In this document: one piece after another, positions 52,561 to 62,035 of the stretch
Numbering within the stretch: the first letter of the stretch is position 1
Layout of the letters: each line of letters begins with the position of its first letter
Origin: CAIKBL01 sp964555355
GTDB taxonomy: Bacteria; Pseudomonadota; Gammaproteobacteria; Ga0077536
Direction of reading: 5' to 3'
DNA: 64,000 bases
NCBI GenBank assembly: GCA_964555355.1
Contig: CAZKRY010000003.1
Coordinates: forward strand, 62,001-126,000
Program-made: the position numbers and the translations under genes
Notes under the pieces: generated by a model
What the model saw: the letters and a program-made list of their open reading frames with translations, nothing else
The model's database searches: none
Told to the model about the DNA's origin: nothing

Positions 52561-53943
52561 ATGACAGCTACTCAAATCAAGCGCGCTTCATCCACATTGG
52601 AGATGCCGCTCGCGGAAAAAATGGCTCAGTCAATCGTCGACGCTTCGTCGGATTCCTTAGTCACAACCGCCGGCGACAAGGTCAAAATTTGCCTGATCGA
52701 TCTAATTGGTTGCGCCTTCGAAGCGCGCGGCTTGCCGTGGAGCTTGCAGGCGAAACGGCTCGCCACGCACGTCGCCGAAGGTGCAACGATTATCAACGCG
52801 CGCCAACGTGCGGCACATGGCGATGCAGCCTTTGCCAATGCCGTAATGGCCCACGGCTTGGTGCGAGAAGACATGCACTCCGGCAGCATCAGCCATTTGG
52901 GTATCGTGGTGTTGCCGGCGTTGCTCGCGCTGACACATTACCGACGCACCCACGGCCGCGAATTTATCGCCGCCGCAGTGACCGGTTATGAAGTGGGTGG
53001 GCAGATTGGGCGCGCTTTATTGGATGCTGCGGTGGCCCGTATTCATCGTCCGACCGGGATTACCGGTCCAATTGCCGCGGCGGCGGCTAGCGCGCGTTTG
53101 CTGGGTTTAAACGTGGCAGCAACGACCAGCGCGCTGGCCGTCGGCGGCAATGCCGCGATGGGTTTTAATCAATGGGCGCACACCGGCGGTAGTGAAATGT
53201 TTTTTCAAGCCGGCTTCGCCGCCCGCAACGGGATAACCGCGGCGCAGTTGGCGGAAGCCGGCGCATTCGCCTCGCCGAGCGCGTTGGATGGCGAAGCCGG
53301 TCTCTTTGCGGCTTTTGGCAAGCGCGCAAACGCTGCGCGCGTGGCGTTGTTCAATGATCCACCGGAAATCCTTTCGGTTTATCACAAGCCTGTGCCGGCA
53401 TGTAATTTTGCGCAGACGGCAAGCCAAGCCGCCCTCAAAATCGCACGCCAAACTGCCAACCCTCCGGAAAACATCGTCGCCATCACCGTGCGTGTACCGC
53501 GCGCCGGGATGTTGTATCCAGGCTGCGATTATCGCGGGCCCTTTGCGCACATTCTGCAAGCTAAAATGAGTATCCAATACAACGTTGCCGCGGCGCTGGT
53601 TGAGCGCGCGGTTACCGAAAACAATTTTGCGCGTTTAGACGACCCGCGCGTGCAGCGCTTGCTGACGTTGACCACCATGGAGGCTGACGCCGACATGACG
53701 CAAGCCTATCCCGCATTGCAGGGTGGAGAAGTGGCAGTGCGTTTTCGCGACGATACGGTCGAGCGAGTGCGCTTGGACGATGTCGTGAATGCTACGCCGC
53801 CCGAAGTTCGCGAGCGCTTTAGACGCGCTGTCGGCGCGGCACTTGGGCACGCGCGCGCGTTAGAGATCGAATCCTACATTGATCGCCTGGAACGTGAAGA
53901 TGACGTAAGCGTGTTAAGCGCGTTGTTGAGCGGCAAGGATTAA
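52561..53943 (+). CDS. MmgE/PrpD family protein
   Basis: A 460-residue protein of the MmgE/PrpD family, which includes 2-methylcitrate dehydratase and other dehydratases acting on tricarboxylate- or aconitate-like acids. The N-terminal helical domain contains HGLVREDMHSGSISHLG, and the C-terminal domain has SIQYNVAAALVERAV. The nearby dehydrogenase, CMD and lactonase-like genes suggest a peripheral organic-acid route rather than the methylcitrate cycle, since no prpB/prpC are present. Confidence 0.88.
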   Translation: MTATQIKRASSTLEMPLAEKMAQSIVDASSDSLVTTAGDKVKICLIDLIGCAFEARGLPWSLQAKRLATHVAEGATIINARQRAAHGDAAFANAVMAHGLVREDMHSGSISHLGIVVLPALLALTHYRRTHGREFIAAAVTGYEVGGQIGRALLDAAVARIHRPTGITGPIAAAAASARLLGLNVAATTSALAVGGNAAMGFNQWAHTGGSEMFFQAGFAARNGITAAQLAEAGAFASPSALDGEAGLFAAFGKRANAARVALFNDPPEILSVYHKPVPACNFAQTASQAALKIARQTANPPENIVAITVRVPRAGMLYPGCDYRGPFAHILQAKMSIQYNVAAALVERAVTENNFARLDDPRVQRLLTLTTMEADADMTQAYPALQGGEVAVRFRDDTVERVRLDDVVNATPPEVRERFRRAVGAALGHARALEIESYIDRLEREDDVSVLSALLSGKD

Positions 53944-53998
53944 CTATTGCTGGTTTTAGCGTTTTTGAATCGATCATCACGAGACCGAAGGAGATGTT

Positions 53999-54391
53999 AT
54001 GAACGATGAATTGTTCGACCGTGGACTAAGCATCCGGAAAGAGGTATTAGGCGCGGAGTTTGTAGAAAAAGCGTTGGCGGCAGCGGATGACTTCAATATG
54101 CCCTTACAACGCCTTACAACGGAATATTGCTGGGGCGCGGTGTGGGGCCGTGAAGGGTTGCCCAAAAAAGTGCGCAGTATGCTTAACCTCGCCATGCTCT
54201 CGGCACTCAACCGCCAACATGAATTCAAGATGCATATTGCCGGCGCATTGCGTAATGGCGTGTCGAAGGAAGAGATTCGCGAAGTACTTTTGCAGGTTGC
54301 CATTTACTGTGGCATTCCGGCGGGAGTCGAAGCGTTTCGCACCGCTAAAGAAGCGATTACCGAGTTTGAGCGCGCCAACCCTCCTAGTTGA
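53999..54391 (+). CDS. Carboxymuconolactone decarboxylase, PcaC-like
   Basis: A 130-residue CMD protein similar in size and pattern to PcaC: opening FDRGLSIRKEVLG, core VRSMLNLAMLSALNRQHEFK, and LLQVAIYCGIPAGVEAF. PcaC decarboxylates gamma-carboxymuconolactone in protocatechuate breakdown; the rest of that pathway is not here, so the real substrate may differ. The lactonase-like gene begins at once after it. Confidence 0.88.
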   Translation: MNDELFDRGLSIRKEVLGAEFVEKALAAADDFNMPLQRLTTEYCWGAVWGREGLPKKVRSMLNLAMLSALNRQHEFKMHIAGALRNGVSKEEIREVLLQVAIYCGIPAGVEAFRTAKEAITEFERANPPS

Positions 54392-54411
54392 TAGTCGCCA
54401 TCGTGAATGAC

Positions 54412-55203
54412 ATGACTCCCGACAGTTATCAAATCCGCGCCATCAAGTATGCGTCGCTCATGCGCCGCACAACCGACAATTTTATCGGGGGCGATCCGCA
54501 CGATAGCGACATGCCGCTGAATTATTACGTGTGGGTCATCTCCAACGGTTCCCGCCACATCGTGGTGGATACCGGCTTTAGTGAAGTGATGGCAAAGAAG
54601 CGCCAACGTCAAATCTACAAACCGGTTGCCGAAGGTCTAAATGCGCTTGGAATTGATGCAGCGCAAGTCGAAGACGTAGTGATCACACACATGCACTACG
54701 ATCATGCCGGTAACATACCGCTGTTCAGCAAGGCACGCTTTCACGTTCAAGATAGAGAAATGGCTTTCGCCACGGGACGTTGTATGTGCCACACCATGTT
54801 ACGTCACGGCTATGAGGCCGACGATGTTGCCAGCTTGGTACATTGCGTCTTTAACGATCGTGTGTACTTTCATGATGGCGTGGCGGAACTTGCGCCGGGG
54901 ATTGAACTCCATCATATCGGCGGTCATACCAATGGCTTGCAAGCGGTGCGCGTGCGGACACGCCGAGGATGGGTGGTTTTAGCCTCGGATGCGAGCCACT
55001 TTTACGCGCATATCGAAGGGGATCGCGCTTTCCCCGTTATCTATAACCTGGGCGATCTGCTCGAAGGCTACAGGACGTTACGTCGACTCGCGACTTCGCC
55101 GCAGCACATAATTCCCGGGCACGATCCCTTGGTCATGGATCGTTATCCGGCAGCGAGCGCCGGACTTGTCGGATGGATAGCCCGTTTAGACGCCGAAGCG
55201 TGA
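54412..55203 (+). CDS. Metallo-beta-lactamase-fold hydrolase, lactonase-like
   Basis: A 263-residue MBL-fold hydrolase. The zinc motif is ITHMHYDHAGN, a further ligand is in HHIGGHTNGLQ, and the last in LASDASHFY and IPGHDP. The pattern resembles N-acyl-homoserine-lactone lactonases (AiiA-type) and related lactone hydrolases. Next to a CMD gene it may open the lactone ring of an aromatic breakdown product. The start is uncertain: TTG 54388 and GTG 54403 are in frame and no strong ribosome site was found. Confidence 0.87.
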   Translation: MTPDSYQIRAIKYASLMRRTTDNFIGGDPHDSDMPLNYYVWVISNGSRHIVVDTGFSEVMAKKRQRQIYKPVAEGLNALGIDAAQVEDVVITHMHYDHAGNIPLFSKARFHVQDREMAFATGRCMCHTMLRHGYEADDVASLVHCVFNDRVYFHDGVAELAPGIELHHIGGHTNGLQAVRVRTRRGWVVLASDASHFYAHIEGDRAFPVIYNLGDLLEGYRTLRRLATSPQHIIPGHDPLVMDRYPAASAGLVGWIARLDAEA

Positions 55204-55309
55204 CGGAAATCCTCTGCATGTCCATCAATGCAGCTCAATGCGACATACAACCACGGATCAATTCCGAATACGCTAAGTTGGCCGCACGCTGCGGGCCCAG
55301 TTGCAGAAG

Positions 55310-55993
55310 CTAACTTTCGGCGTGAATCCGTATCAGATTGTGATAGACCCCGCTCAACTGCAGCAACGTATCCGGAGCCGTAACGGATTCGGCGGTCAGA
55401 CTTTGAATCGCCCGGTCAAGATCGAATAACGCGGCGCGAACACTGGCGTCCCGAATCAGGCTTTGCACCCAGAAGAAAGCGGCGAGGCGCTCACCGCGCC
55501 GCACCGGCGTGACCCGGTGCAGGCTGCTGGCCGGATACAGCACGAGCGAACCCGGTGCGAGCTTGACTTCTTGCACACCGAACTGTGATTCGATTTCAAG
55601 TACGCCACCGTCGTACTCCTCCGGGGCACTCAGAAAAAGAGTCACGGACAAATCAGTGCGCAATATCTGTTGCGTGCGCGGATCGCGCATCACGGCACTG
55701 TCGACGTGCATGCCGTAGCCGTCGCCTGGCATGTAACGATTGAACCGTGGCGGATACAGCGCCTTTGGCAATGCGCAGGACACGAACTCCGGATGCTGGG
55801 TGACTTTACTGCTGACGAAGCGGCGTAAGCTTTGAATGGCTTCGGCTTGTTCATCGGCCTGCTGATTGCGTTTGATTTCGCGGCCGAGACTGCCGGCGCT
55901 CTCGATGCCTTCGCGCCAAGGTGCGCCGGCAAGTTGAGCGCGTATCGAAACGACCTCACTCGCCGTCAACACATTGTCGAGCGTGATGATCAT
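55310..55993 (-). CDS. piuC: PKHD-type Fe(II)/2-oxoglutarate hydroxylase, PiuC-like
   Basis: A 227-residue protein of the PiuC/YbiX family. The iron-binding motif HxD is in YGMHVDSAV and the distal His in ASSLHRVTPV, followed by the arginine for 2-oxoglutarate. PiuC genes are found beside TonB-dependent siderophore receptors and are thought to serve iron uptake. It overlaps the FMN oxidase stop by four bases and closes the iron operon. Confidence 0.9.
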   Translation of the reverse strand: MIITLDNVLTASEVVSIRAQLAGAPWREGIESAGSLGREIKRNQQADEQAEAIQSLRRFVSSKVTQHPEFVSCALPKALYPPRFNRYMPGDGYGMHVDSAVMRDPRTQQILRTDLSVTLFLSAPEEYDGGVLEIESQFGVQEVKLAPGSLVLYPASSLHRVTPVRRGERLAAFFWVQSLIRDASVRAALFDLDRAIQSLTAESVTAPDTLLQLSGVYHNLIRIHAES

Positions 55994-57138
55994 CGGTGGG
56001 CGGTCGGCGTGAAAGATAGTGATGCGGCGCCGGCAAATTCCGGATCCGGCCAAAACGCGGCGTGGCGAGCCGCGTCGAGATCCCGGCAGCCGGCCATCGC
56101 CATTGCCACTTGCAATTCTTCCATCAACAATTTCAACAGATGCCCCACCCCAAGCGCACCGGCGGCGGCTAATGCATACAATTGCAGGCGTCCGATGAAC
56201 ACCGCATCGGCGCCGCGTGCGAGCGCTTTGAGAATGTCGAGCCCGCAACGGATCCCTCCGTCGAATAGCACGAGAATACTGGCGCCGACGGCGGCGCGTA
56301 CCGCCGGTAACGCGGCCAAGCTCGCGCAAACACCGTCTAAGGTGCGGCCGCCGTGATTCGAGACCACGATGCCATCCACACCCAGCTCGCGAAGCTGTCG
56401 TGCATCATCCGGGTGCAATACTCCTTTCGCGAGGACGGGTAAGTGCGTGACACTCTTCAGCCAACGGAGATCCTCGCGTGATACGGCGACCTGCCCAATC
56501 TGCCGCAAAACCCCGCCTTGTTCCGACACCAGATTGCGGGCTGTGCCGGGAAGGTGTTGCGGCAGGCAACTTGACGGTAGGCAAAAGCCTGCGTCGACTG
56601 CGCGGCGACTCGGCAATTGGCAGGCCGCATCTAGCGTTACCACCAACGCTTCGAAGCCAACCGCTTCGGCCCGCCTGATCAATTCTAACGTCGCTTCGTG
56701 GGTGTCCCGAAAATAAAGCTGAAACCATTTGGGCTGGGGTGTGGCGATCGCAATCTCTTCCAGACTACAAGTGGACAAAGTGCTAGCTACCATGCAGCAG
56801 CCGAAAGCAGCGGCGCCGCGCGCCGTATCGACTTCGCCGCCGGCGTGTACCAAGCCGTGATACGCGACGGGCGCAAGCAAGACCGGCATGGGATGGCGTC
56901 GCCCAAACAACGTCACTTCGGTCGTGGGATCGTTGAGTTTGGGAAGCACCCGCGTGACCAACCGCAGTTGCGCGAACGCTCGGCGATTAAGTTCGACGGT
57001 AATATCTTCGCCACTACCGCCCGCGAGGTAAGCGAGCGTCGCCGCCGGCAAGCAATGTGCCGCGGCGAACTCGTAGTCGGCTGCGCACTTCAGACCTTTC
57101 GGCAGCGCGCTAGTCAACGATGGAAATGGCTCGATCAT
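55990..57138 (-). CDS. FMN-dependent alpha-hydroxy-acid oxidase
   Basis: A 382-residue TIM-barrel flavoenzyme of the glycolate oxidase/lactate dehydrogenase family. Signature regions are the active-site VVSNHGGRTLDG and FDGGIRCGLDILKALARGA. Such enzymes oxidise glycolate, lactate or mandelate-type acids. Its place between the siderophore receptor and PiuC, translationally coupled to the latter, is unusual and points to an iron-linked substrate or iron-regulated carbon use. Confidence 0.92.
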   Translation of the reverse strand: MIEPFPSLTSALPKGLKCAADYEFAAAHCLPAATLAYLAGGSGEDITVELNRRAFAQLRLVTRVLPKLNDPTTEVTLFGRRHPMPVLLAPVAYHGLVHAGGEVDTARGAAAFGCCMVASTLSTCSLEEIAIATPQPKWFQLYFRDTHEATLELIRRAEAVGFEALVVTLDAACQLPSRRAVDAGFCLPSSCLPQHLPGTARNLVSEQGGVLRQIGQVAVSREDLRWLKSVTHLPVLAKGVLHPDDARQLRELGVDGIVVSNHGGRTLDGVCASLAALPAVRAAVGASILVLFDGGIRCGLDILKALARGADAVFIGRLQLYALAAAGALGVGHLLKLLMEELQVAMAMAGCRDLDAARHAAFWPDPEFAGAASLSFTPTAHR

Positions 57139-57216
57139 AGGTCTACCTCACCTGAGGTGTGCAGCGCACTGTCCGACCCACACCTCGCCGGCCGAACAGT
57201 GTCATCTGCTACGTAT

Positions 57217-59604
57217 TTAGAAGTCGTAATCTAGGGTTACCCGGATATTGCGCGCGTCTCCTTTGTAAAGTAACGAGCCCGACTGATAGCCCGCTAAGAA
57301 ATAATCTTCGTTGGTGATATTGCCGACGTTGACGCGAATTTTTGCGTCTTTGTTAATTTTGTAATCGGCGAAAAGATCACCCACCGCGTAGCTCGGAATC
57401 GGATTGGTATAGCGCCCGAGCGTGTCGAAACTCGGTGCGGTGTCCGGCTGACCGGCATACTTTTCCCCTTCATATTTGACCGCGGAACCCAGCGCAAACT
57501 GCTCGGTCAGTTGGTAGCGCAATTGGACGGAAGCGGTTACATCCGCGAAATTGCTCAGCGTCTTGCCGACCCGCGACGACACATTGGATTGTTTGATTTT
57601 CGCGTCCATCACGGCGAGTCCACCCTGGATGGACAGCTTCTCCAAGAGATTCCCAGCTAAACCTAGTTCCACTCCGTTGATGCGGCTTTCGCCCGTATTT
57701 AAGGTGCCGAGATTGGCAAAACGATTGGGATCGCCCGGATTTGTGATGGCGTTTTCAAAAACGTCGGACTTATTGATGCGAAAGACGGCGGCGGTTGCGA
57801 GTAGCTTTTGATCGAATAGATTCCACTTGGTGCCGAATTCAAAGCTTTCGGTCTCTTCCGGTTGCCCATCAAAACTACCGTCCGGCTCTATCGCGAGCCC
57901 CCCGTACGATCCGTTTGTACCCACATCTGATTCGCCCCCGTTGATGTCCAACGCAGTGGCGTAACTGAAATACAAGTTGGCGAACGGCAGGAACTGAAAA
58001 GTAAGTCCGCCGTGATAACTCCAAATGGTGTCTTCGGATTCAAATCGTGTCTCGATGCGTTGATTGTTTTGCGTCATTAACGCAAAGTCATAATCGTCTG
58101 CCCTAATCCCACCGAATGCCGTCCAGCGCGGCAAGAGCTGTACGGTATCCATCAAAGAGTAAGACACCGTCTTGATACTCCAATCGCTGTCGTAGATGCT
58201 TTTGGCTATCTGCCGCTGCATAAAGGAATTTACATTCGGCACCGCACCACCATTCGCCGCGGTCGCACAGAAACCGTCATCCGGCGCGCTGCCGGCATCC
58301 GGTCCATCCGGAAACTTGCAGTTTGGTGTGTTGGTGATCGCGAACAATCCATTGACCACTTTGTGATCGGTATATTCGAGGCCCAAGTTAAGCTCGTGCA
58401 GCATGCCGAACAACGACTGGTCGATAAAAAGATTGGATTGATTCGCGAGATAGTCGATGTCCTGCCAACCCTGATGCGTGCTAACGGAAATTGCCTCGTA
58501 TACGCCACCGGGGCTACTTGCGTGTGTGGTGCGAAACCGGGCGCCGCTCACCACATAACGATTGGCGGCCTGCCCGAGGCGAGTCGCGTTGAGCACACGG
58601 ATCGCCGGCGAGAACTCATACTGCAGACGCGCGGTAACGGTATCGACATCAGACTTCAAGAAGTCTTGTTCCTGCGCGTAAACCGGCACGTGCGCGGCCG
58701 GCCGCCGATCGCCGTTCGCGACATTGCCGGTCAGAAAGAACCCAAGATCCGGCGTGTCTTCCGCGCGCAGCAAGTAGTAATCGAGCATCGCCGAAAAGCG
58801 CGCGTTGGGTTCGTAGAGCCCTGACAACGCAAGGCCGATCCGTTCGCGATCCGCCGGTTCGCGATCGGGGACTTCTTCGTGGCCGTACAAGAAATTCGCG
58901 CGCACCGCGAACTGCTCGCCAAGCGGCTGATTGGCATCAAGCGTAATCCGGTGATGGGAGTCGGTGCCGACGCCCGTCGATACTTTGGCAAAGTCGTAAT
59001 CGCGACTGGCTTGTTTGGTGATCGAATTGATGGCGCCGCCGGTCGTGCCGCGTCCACCGAAGCTGGAATCCGGACCCTTGGAGATTTCGATTTGCTCCAC
59101 CGAAAAGCTTTCTCGAATGGTCATGCCGGGATCGCGCAGTCCATCGACGAACACATCGCTACGCGCTTCCTGTCCGCGAATGATGTAGCGATCGCCGAAC
59201 GCGTTGCCGTTCTCGCCGGTGCCGATCGTAATGCCCGGCTGTGTATCGAGGATTTCGCGCAGATCGGTATAGCCTGAGTCTTCGATTTGCGTTTTCGTCA
59301 ACACCGATATGTTCTTCGGCGTTTGCGCGAGATCGCGTCGATACCGCTTATCGCCCGAGCGCTTTGCTTTATAGGGTGCGCCGGGTTCGGCATACGGGTT
59401 GGTATCCAGCGTCCGCTCTTGGATCGAGACCGTGCCGAGACTGACCACATCGCTCTCCTCATTGCCGGTCGCCTGCGCCAGTGCCGCTAGGGGTGCGCCG
59501 AACGTGGCCGTCAAACCGAGCGCTAGTGCCGTACGATGCCAGTCACGGCTTATCGAATTGCCGGCGTTGCGCAAGGTGCGCGGTCTTAATTGGGGGTATT
59601 CCAT
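57217..59604 (-). CDS. TonB-dependent siderophore receptor
   Basis: A 795-residue outer-membrane receptor. It opens with a signal peptide (about residues 1-44), followed by a plug domain containing TPKNISVLTKTQIEDSGYTD and KGPDSSFGGRGTTGGAINSI, then a beta-barrel ending in the C-terminal Phe of NIRVTLDYDF. A GAAGGAGC site precedes the start. The pattern fits catecholate-type siderophore receptors (Fiu/PiuA-like). It is preceded on the same strand by tonB, exbD, exbB and hemP. Confidence 0.95.
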   Translation of the reverse strand: MEYPQLRPRTLRNAGNSISRDWHRTALALGLTATFGAPLAALAQATGNEESDVVSLGTVSIQERTLDTNPYAEPGAPYKAKRSGDKRYRRDLAQTPKNISVLTKTQIEDSGYTDLREILDTQPGITIGTGENGNAFGDRYIIRGQEARSDVFVDGLRDPGMTIRESFSVEQIEISKGPDSSFGGRGTTGGAINSITKQASRDYDFAKVSTGVGTDSHHRITLDANQPLGEQFAVRANFLYGHEEVPDREPADRERIGLALSGLYEPNARFSAMLDYYLLRAEDTPDLGFFLTGNVANGDRRPAAHVPVYAQEQDFLKSDVDTVTARLQYEFSPAIRVLNATRLGQAANRYVVSGARFRTTHASSPGGVYEAISVSTHQGWQDIDYLANQSNLFIDQSLFGMLHELNLGLEYTDHKVVNGLFAITNTPNCKFPDGPDAGSAPDDGFCATAANGGAVPNVNSFMQRQIAKSIYDSDWSIKTVSYSLMDTVQLLPRWTAFGGIRADDYDFALMTQNNQRIETRFESEDTIWSYHGGLTFQFLPFANLYFSYATALDINGGESDVGTNGSYGGLAIEPDGSFDGQPEETESFEFGTKWNLFDQKLLATAAVFRINKSDVFENAITNPGDPNRFANLGTLNTGESRINGVELGLAGNLLEKLSIQGGLAVMDAKIKQSNVSSRVGKTLSNFADVTASVQLRYQLTEQFALGSAVKYEGEKYAGQPDTAPSFDTLGRYTNPIPSYAVGDLFADYKINKDAKIRVNVGNITNEDYFLAGYQSGSLLYKGDARNIRVTLDYDF

Positions 59605-59680
59605 CGCTTGCTCCTTCTGGTTTTGCTTGAAGGGTCTGGCGGCGGCTACTACCCGGTTTAAAAATCTGTATTAAGCGCGG

Positions 59681-60514
59681 CTATCGCTCCGTGATAAGTG
59701 AGTATTCAACCGGCACCGACAGCGTTAGCCGTGATTTGCGCAGTGCGTCCGGAATCGCCGGTAAGGGACTGGCGCTTGCGACCATTTGCCGCGCGGCTGC
59801 ATCGAGCGCGCGATTGCCGGATGACGTTTGCACGCTCGCAGCGATAACGCGACCGTCGGCTTCGATGGTGAATTTCATGACCACGCGGCCTTCGATTTTT
59901 TCTTTGCGTAGCTCCGCGGGGTAGCGCTTGAAACGGTTCAAGCGAGCGAGGAGTTCAGCAAAATAAGCATTCGAGTCGAGCGCGGGGCCGCTCGCTCGTG
60001 TCGGCGCGGGATCTATGTTGTTCACGGCAGCAGCCGCAGCGCTCGCCATCGGCGGCGCCGCTGCCACCGAGTCTGCGGGTGGCAAGCGTTGCGGTAGAGC
60101 TTCGGCTTTGACCAGCGGTTGGATTGGTGTCAGGCGTGTTGGCAGCGATGGCTTGCGTTGGACTTGGTGCGGGCGCGGCTTTGGCGTTAGGTACGCGCGC
60201 TCGTCGCGCGCACGCGTGGAGAGGACAGGCTGGTTCTTGGGCTTAGCGCGCAATGATTCCGGCGATTCATGGGGAGTTTTTGGAGACGAAATTGGCGCGG
60301 GCGGCGGCAGAGGTTTTGTGGGGGCGTCCACCGCAGCTTTGACCGGCGTGGCCATGATTATTCGTGCAGAAAGTAAAGCCGAGCGGCCGGCCGCAATTTC
60401 CGGTGCCGGGGGTGTCGTGAGTAACAGCAGTGCTGCAAGCGCGTGCAGCGCGATAACGACCACGAGCTCGCCGGTGCCGATCCGCGGCAGGATAAAGCCG
60501 TAACCGTTAGTCAT
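59681..60514 (-). CDS. tonB: TonB energy-transducing protein
   Basis: A 277-residue protein with an N-terminal anchor (VVVIALHALAALLLLTTP), a long Pro/Ala/Lys-rich periplasmic spacer, and a C-terminal TonB domain (YPAELRKEKIEGRVVMKF and ALDAAARQMVASASPLPAIP). It overlaps the exbD stop by 8 bases. It passes energy from ExbB/ExbD to the receptor downstream. Confidence 0.92.
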   Translation of the reverse strand: MTNGYGFILPRIGTGELVVVIALHALAALLLLTTPPAPEIAAGRSALLSARIIMATPVKAAVDAPTKPLPPPAPISSPKTPHESPESLRAKPKNQPVLSTRARDERAYLTPKPRPHQVQRKPSLPTRLTPIQPLVKAEALPQRLPPADSVAAAPPMASAAAAAVNNIDPAPTRASGPALDSNAYFAELLARLNRFKRYPAELRKEKIEGRVVMKFTIEADGRVIAASVQTSSGNRALDAAARQMVASASPLPAIPDALRKSRLTLSVPVEYSLITER

Positions 60515-60926
60515 GCGGCACGGGCTCCGTGACAAAGCCGATTTTAGAGAGTTCAGCCGCAGCCACTGCCGACATTAGACGCATGACATGCTGGTAGGCG
60601 ATTTCGCGATCCGCTCTGATGTGAATTTCTGGCTCTTCCGCGGACTGCTTCAGGACGCCTAATCGTGCTGCCAACGCGGACCATGCGAGCGGTTCGCGCT
60701 CCCAGTACAGCTGACCCGTGCCGTCGATTACCAGATTAATCGTGGCGGCTTTAGGCGACGCAATCGCCGCAGCCACGTCCGGCAAATCGACCTTGATCGC
60801 GCGCGTCAGCAGCGGTGCCGTGACAAGAAAGATGATCACCAGCACCAACATGATGTCGATAAGCGGCACCAAGTTAATGTCCGCATTGGCTTGGGGACGG
60901 CGCTGACGAAAGGGATGCACATGCAT
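60507..60926 (-). CDS. exbD: ExbD biopolymer-transport protein
   Basis: A 139-residue ExbD. The single transmembrane segment contains the proton-carrying Asp in NLVPLIDIMLVLVIIFLVT. The periplasmic domain follows (LPDVAAAIASPKAATINLVI). The start at 60926 was chosen because it gives the normal N-terminus; the frame runs on upstream inside exbB. Confidence 0.93.
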   Translation of the reverse strand: MHVHPFRQRRPQANADINLVPLIDIMLVLVIIFLVTAPLLTRAIKVDLPDVAAAIASPKAATINLVIDGTGQLYWEREPLAWSALAARLGVLKQSAEEPEIHIRADREIAYQHVMRLMSAVAAAELSKIGFVTEPVPHD

Positions 60927-60931
60927 ATTAA

Positions 60932-61603
60932 CTAGGCCGGCGACTGGGACGCGGAGAGTCGCAAGACTAAGGCGTTCGCGAAGCGATCGAGTTCTGCAAT
61001 CTGCAGGCGCAGCTGCCGTTGAAAAACGTTGTAGGCAAGTCCCGCCGGGATCGCGACCGCTAATCCGCAGGCGGTCATGATCAACGCCTCGCCAACCGGA
61101 CCGGCGACCTGATCGAGCGAGCTTTGGCCGGTCTGACCGATTTTGATGAGCGCGTGATAAATCCCCCACACCGTCCCAAACAGGCCGACGAAAGGTGCAC
61201 TCGAGGCGATCGAGGCGAGTGTCGTTTGTCCGCTTTCGAGCTTGGTGACTTCATCGTCCAACTGCTGTTGCAACGATCGAGCGAGTACCGCGTCGGCGCT
61301 CGGCAGTCGGCCTTCGCTAGCTGGACCAAGCGCGTGCTGAGTTGCCTCGACTAGTCGTGCGAAGGCGGTGTGCTGGGCGCAGTGGTGCGCGGCTTGCCGT
61401 AACGTCGGCCAATCCGTTGCGTGTTCAAATTGGCGTTTAAACCGACGATTGCGTAGTCCGCCCCAAAAGGCGCGACGCAGTCGGCTTACGATGACTGTCC
61501 AACTGAGCACGGACATCAGTCCCATCGTCGCAAGCAGTGCGAGACCTACCTCATCTGTGTGGGTCACAAAATGAAAAAAACCTAGCGGCGAATCCGGTTC
61601 CAT
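60932..61603 (-). CDS. exbB: ExbB/TolQ-family proton-channel protein
   Basis: A 223-residue MotA/TolQ/ExbB protein with three transmembrane segments. The conserved block SAPFVGLFGTVWGIYHALIK and the last helix VGEALIMTACGLAVAIPAGL are present. It forms the motor with ExbD that powers TonB. It ends five bases before exbD. Confidence 0.94.
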   Translation of the reverse strand: MEPDSPLGFFHFVTHTDEVGLALLATMGLMSVLSWTVIVSRLRRAFWGGLRNRRFKRQFEHATDWPTLRQAAHHCAQHTAFARLVEATQHALGPASEGRLPSADAVLARSLQQQLDDEVTKLESGQTTLASIASSAPFVGLFGTVWGIYHALIKIGQTGQSSLDQVAGPVGEALIMTACGLAVAIPAGLAYNVFQRQLRLQIAELDRFANALVLRLSASQSPA

Positions 61604-61652
61604 CAATGTCTCTCGCGTCTCTCAGCAGACAGGTCGGCGCGACCCAGCGCTG

Positions 61653-61841
61653 TTATTTGGTCAAAATCAATTTCCCTTGGGCCGTTTTGCGTAAGCGGTA
61701 AACCACTTGTTCGTGCACGATTTCAATCTCGTCGCCTTCGCACAACAGCTCCTTCGACGTAATCGTTTTTAGGCGCTGCTGGCGGCGCGGGGCTTCATCA
61801 AATAAGCCGGGCGATGCGGAGCTCTCAGTCGGTTTACTCAT
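61653..61841 (-). CDS. hemP: HemP-family hemin uptake protein
   Basis: A 62-residue protein matching HemP: core IEIVHEQVVYRLRKTAQGKL with the terminal ILTK. HemP is a small regulatory or accessory protein often found at the head of heme or siderophore uptake operons and under Fur control. The start at 61841 is preceded by an in-frame TTG. Fifty bases separate it from exbB. A Fur-box-like site lies about 100 bases upstream. Confidence 0.85.
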   Translation of the reverse strand: MSKPTESSASPGLFDEAPRRQQRLKTITSKELLCEGDEIEIVHEQVVYRLRKTAQGKLILTK

Positions 61842-61940
61842 CAAGTTTCGAAAGTCATTCGTCTCGGTAGCGATCTAAGGACTCTGTTTCGCGGCCAATC
61901 CGTCACAACAGCCGGAATCCAACGCGGGCAAACGTTATCA

Positions 61941-61959
61941 AGAATCATTCTCATTCGCA
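61941..61959 (-). promoter_or_regulatory. Fur-box-like operator upstream of hemP
   Basis: On the minus strand the 19-mer TGCGAATGAGAATGATTCT matches the Fur consensus (GATAATGATAATCATTATC) in most positions, with the characteristic AATGAGAATGATTC core. It sits about 100 bases before hemP, the first gene of an iron operon, so iron repression by Fur is a reasonable reading. Score not computed. Confidence 0.55.
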
Positions 61960-62035
61960 ATTAGGAGAAAAACCCGAGCATAGAACGCTCAGCAACGACG
62001 TTTCCGGCGCATTCGCTCCTAGGGGGCCGATCGCA

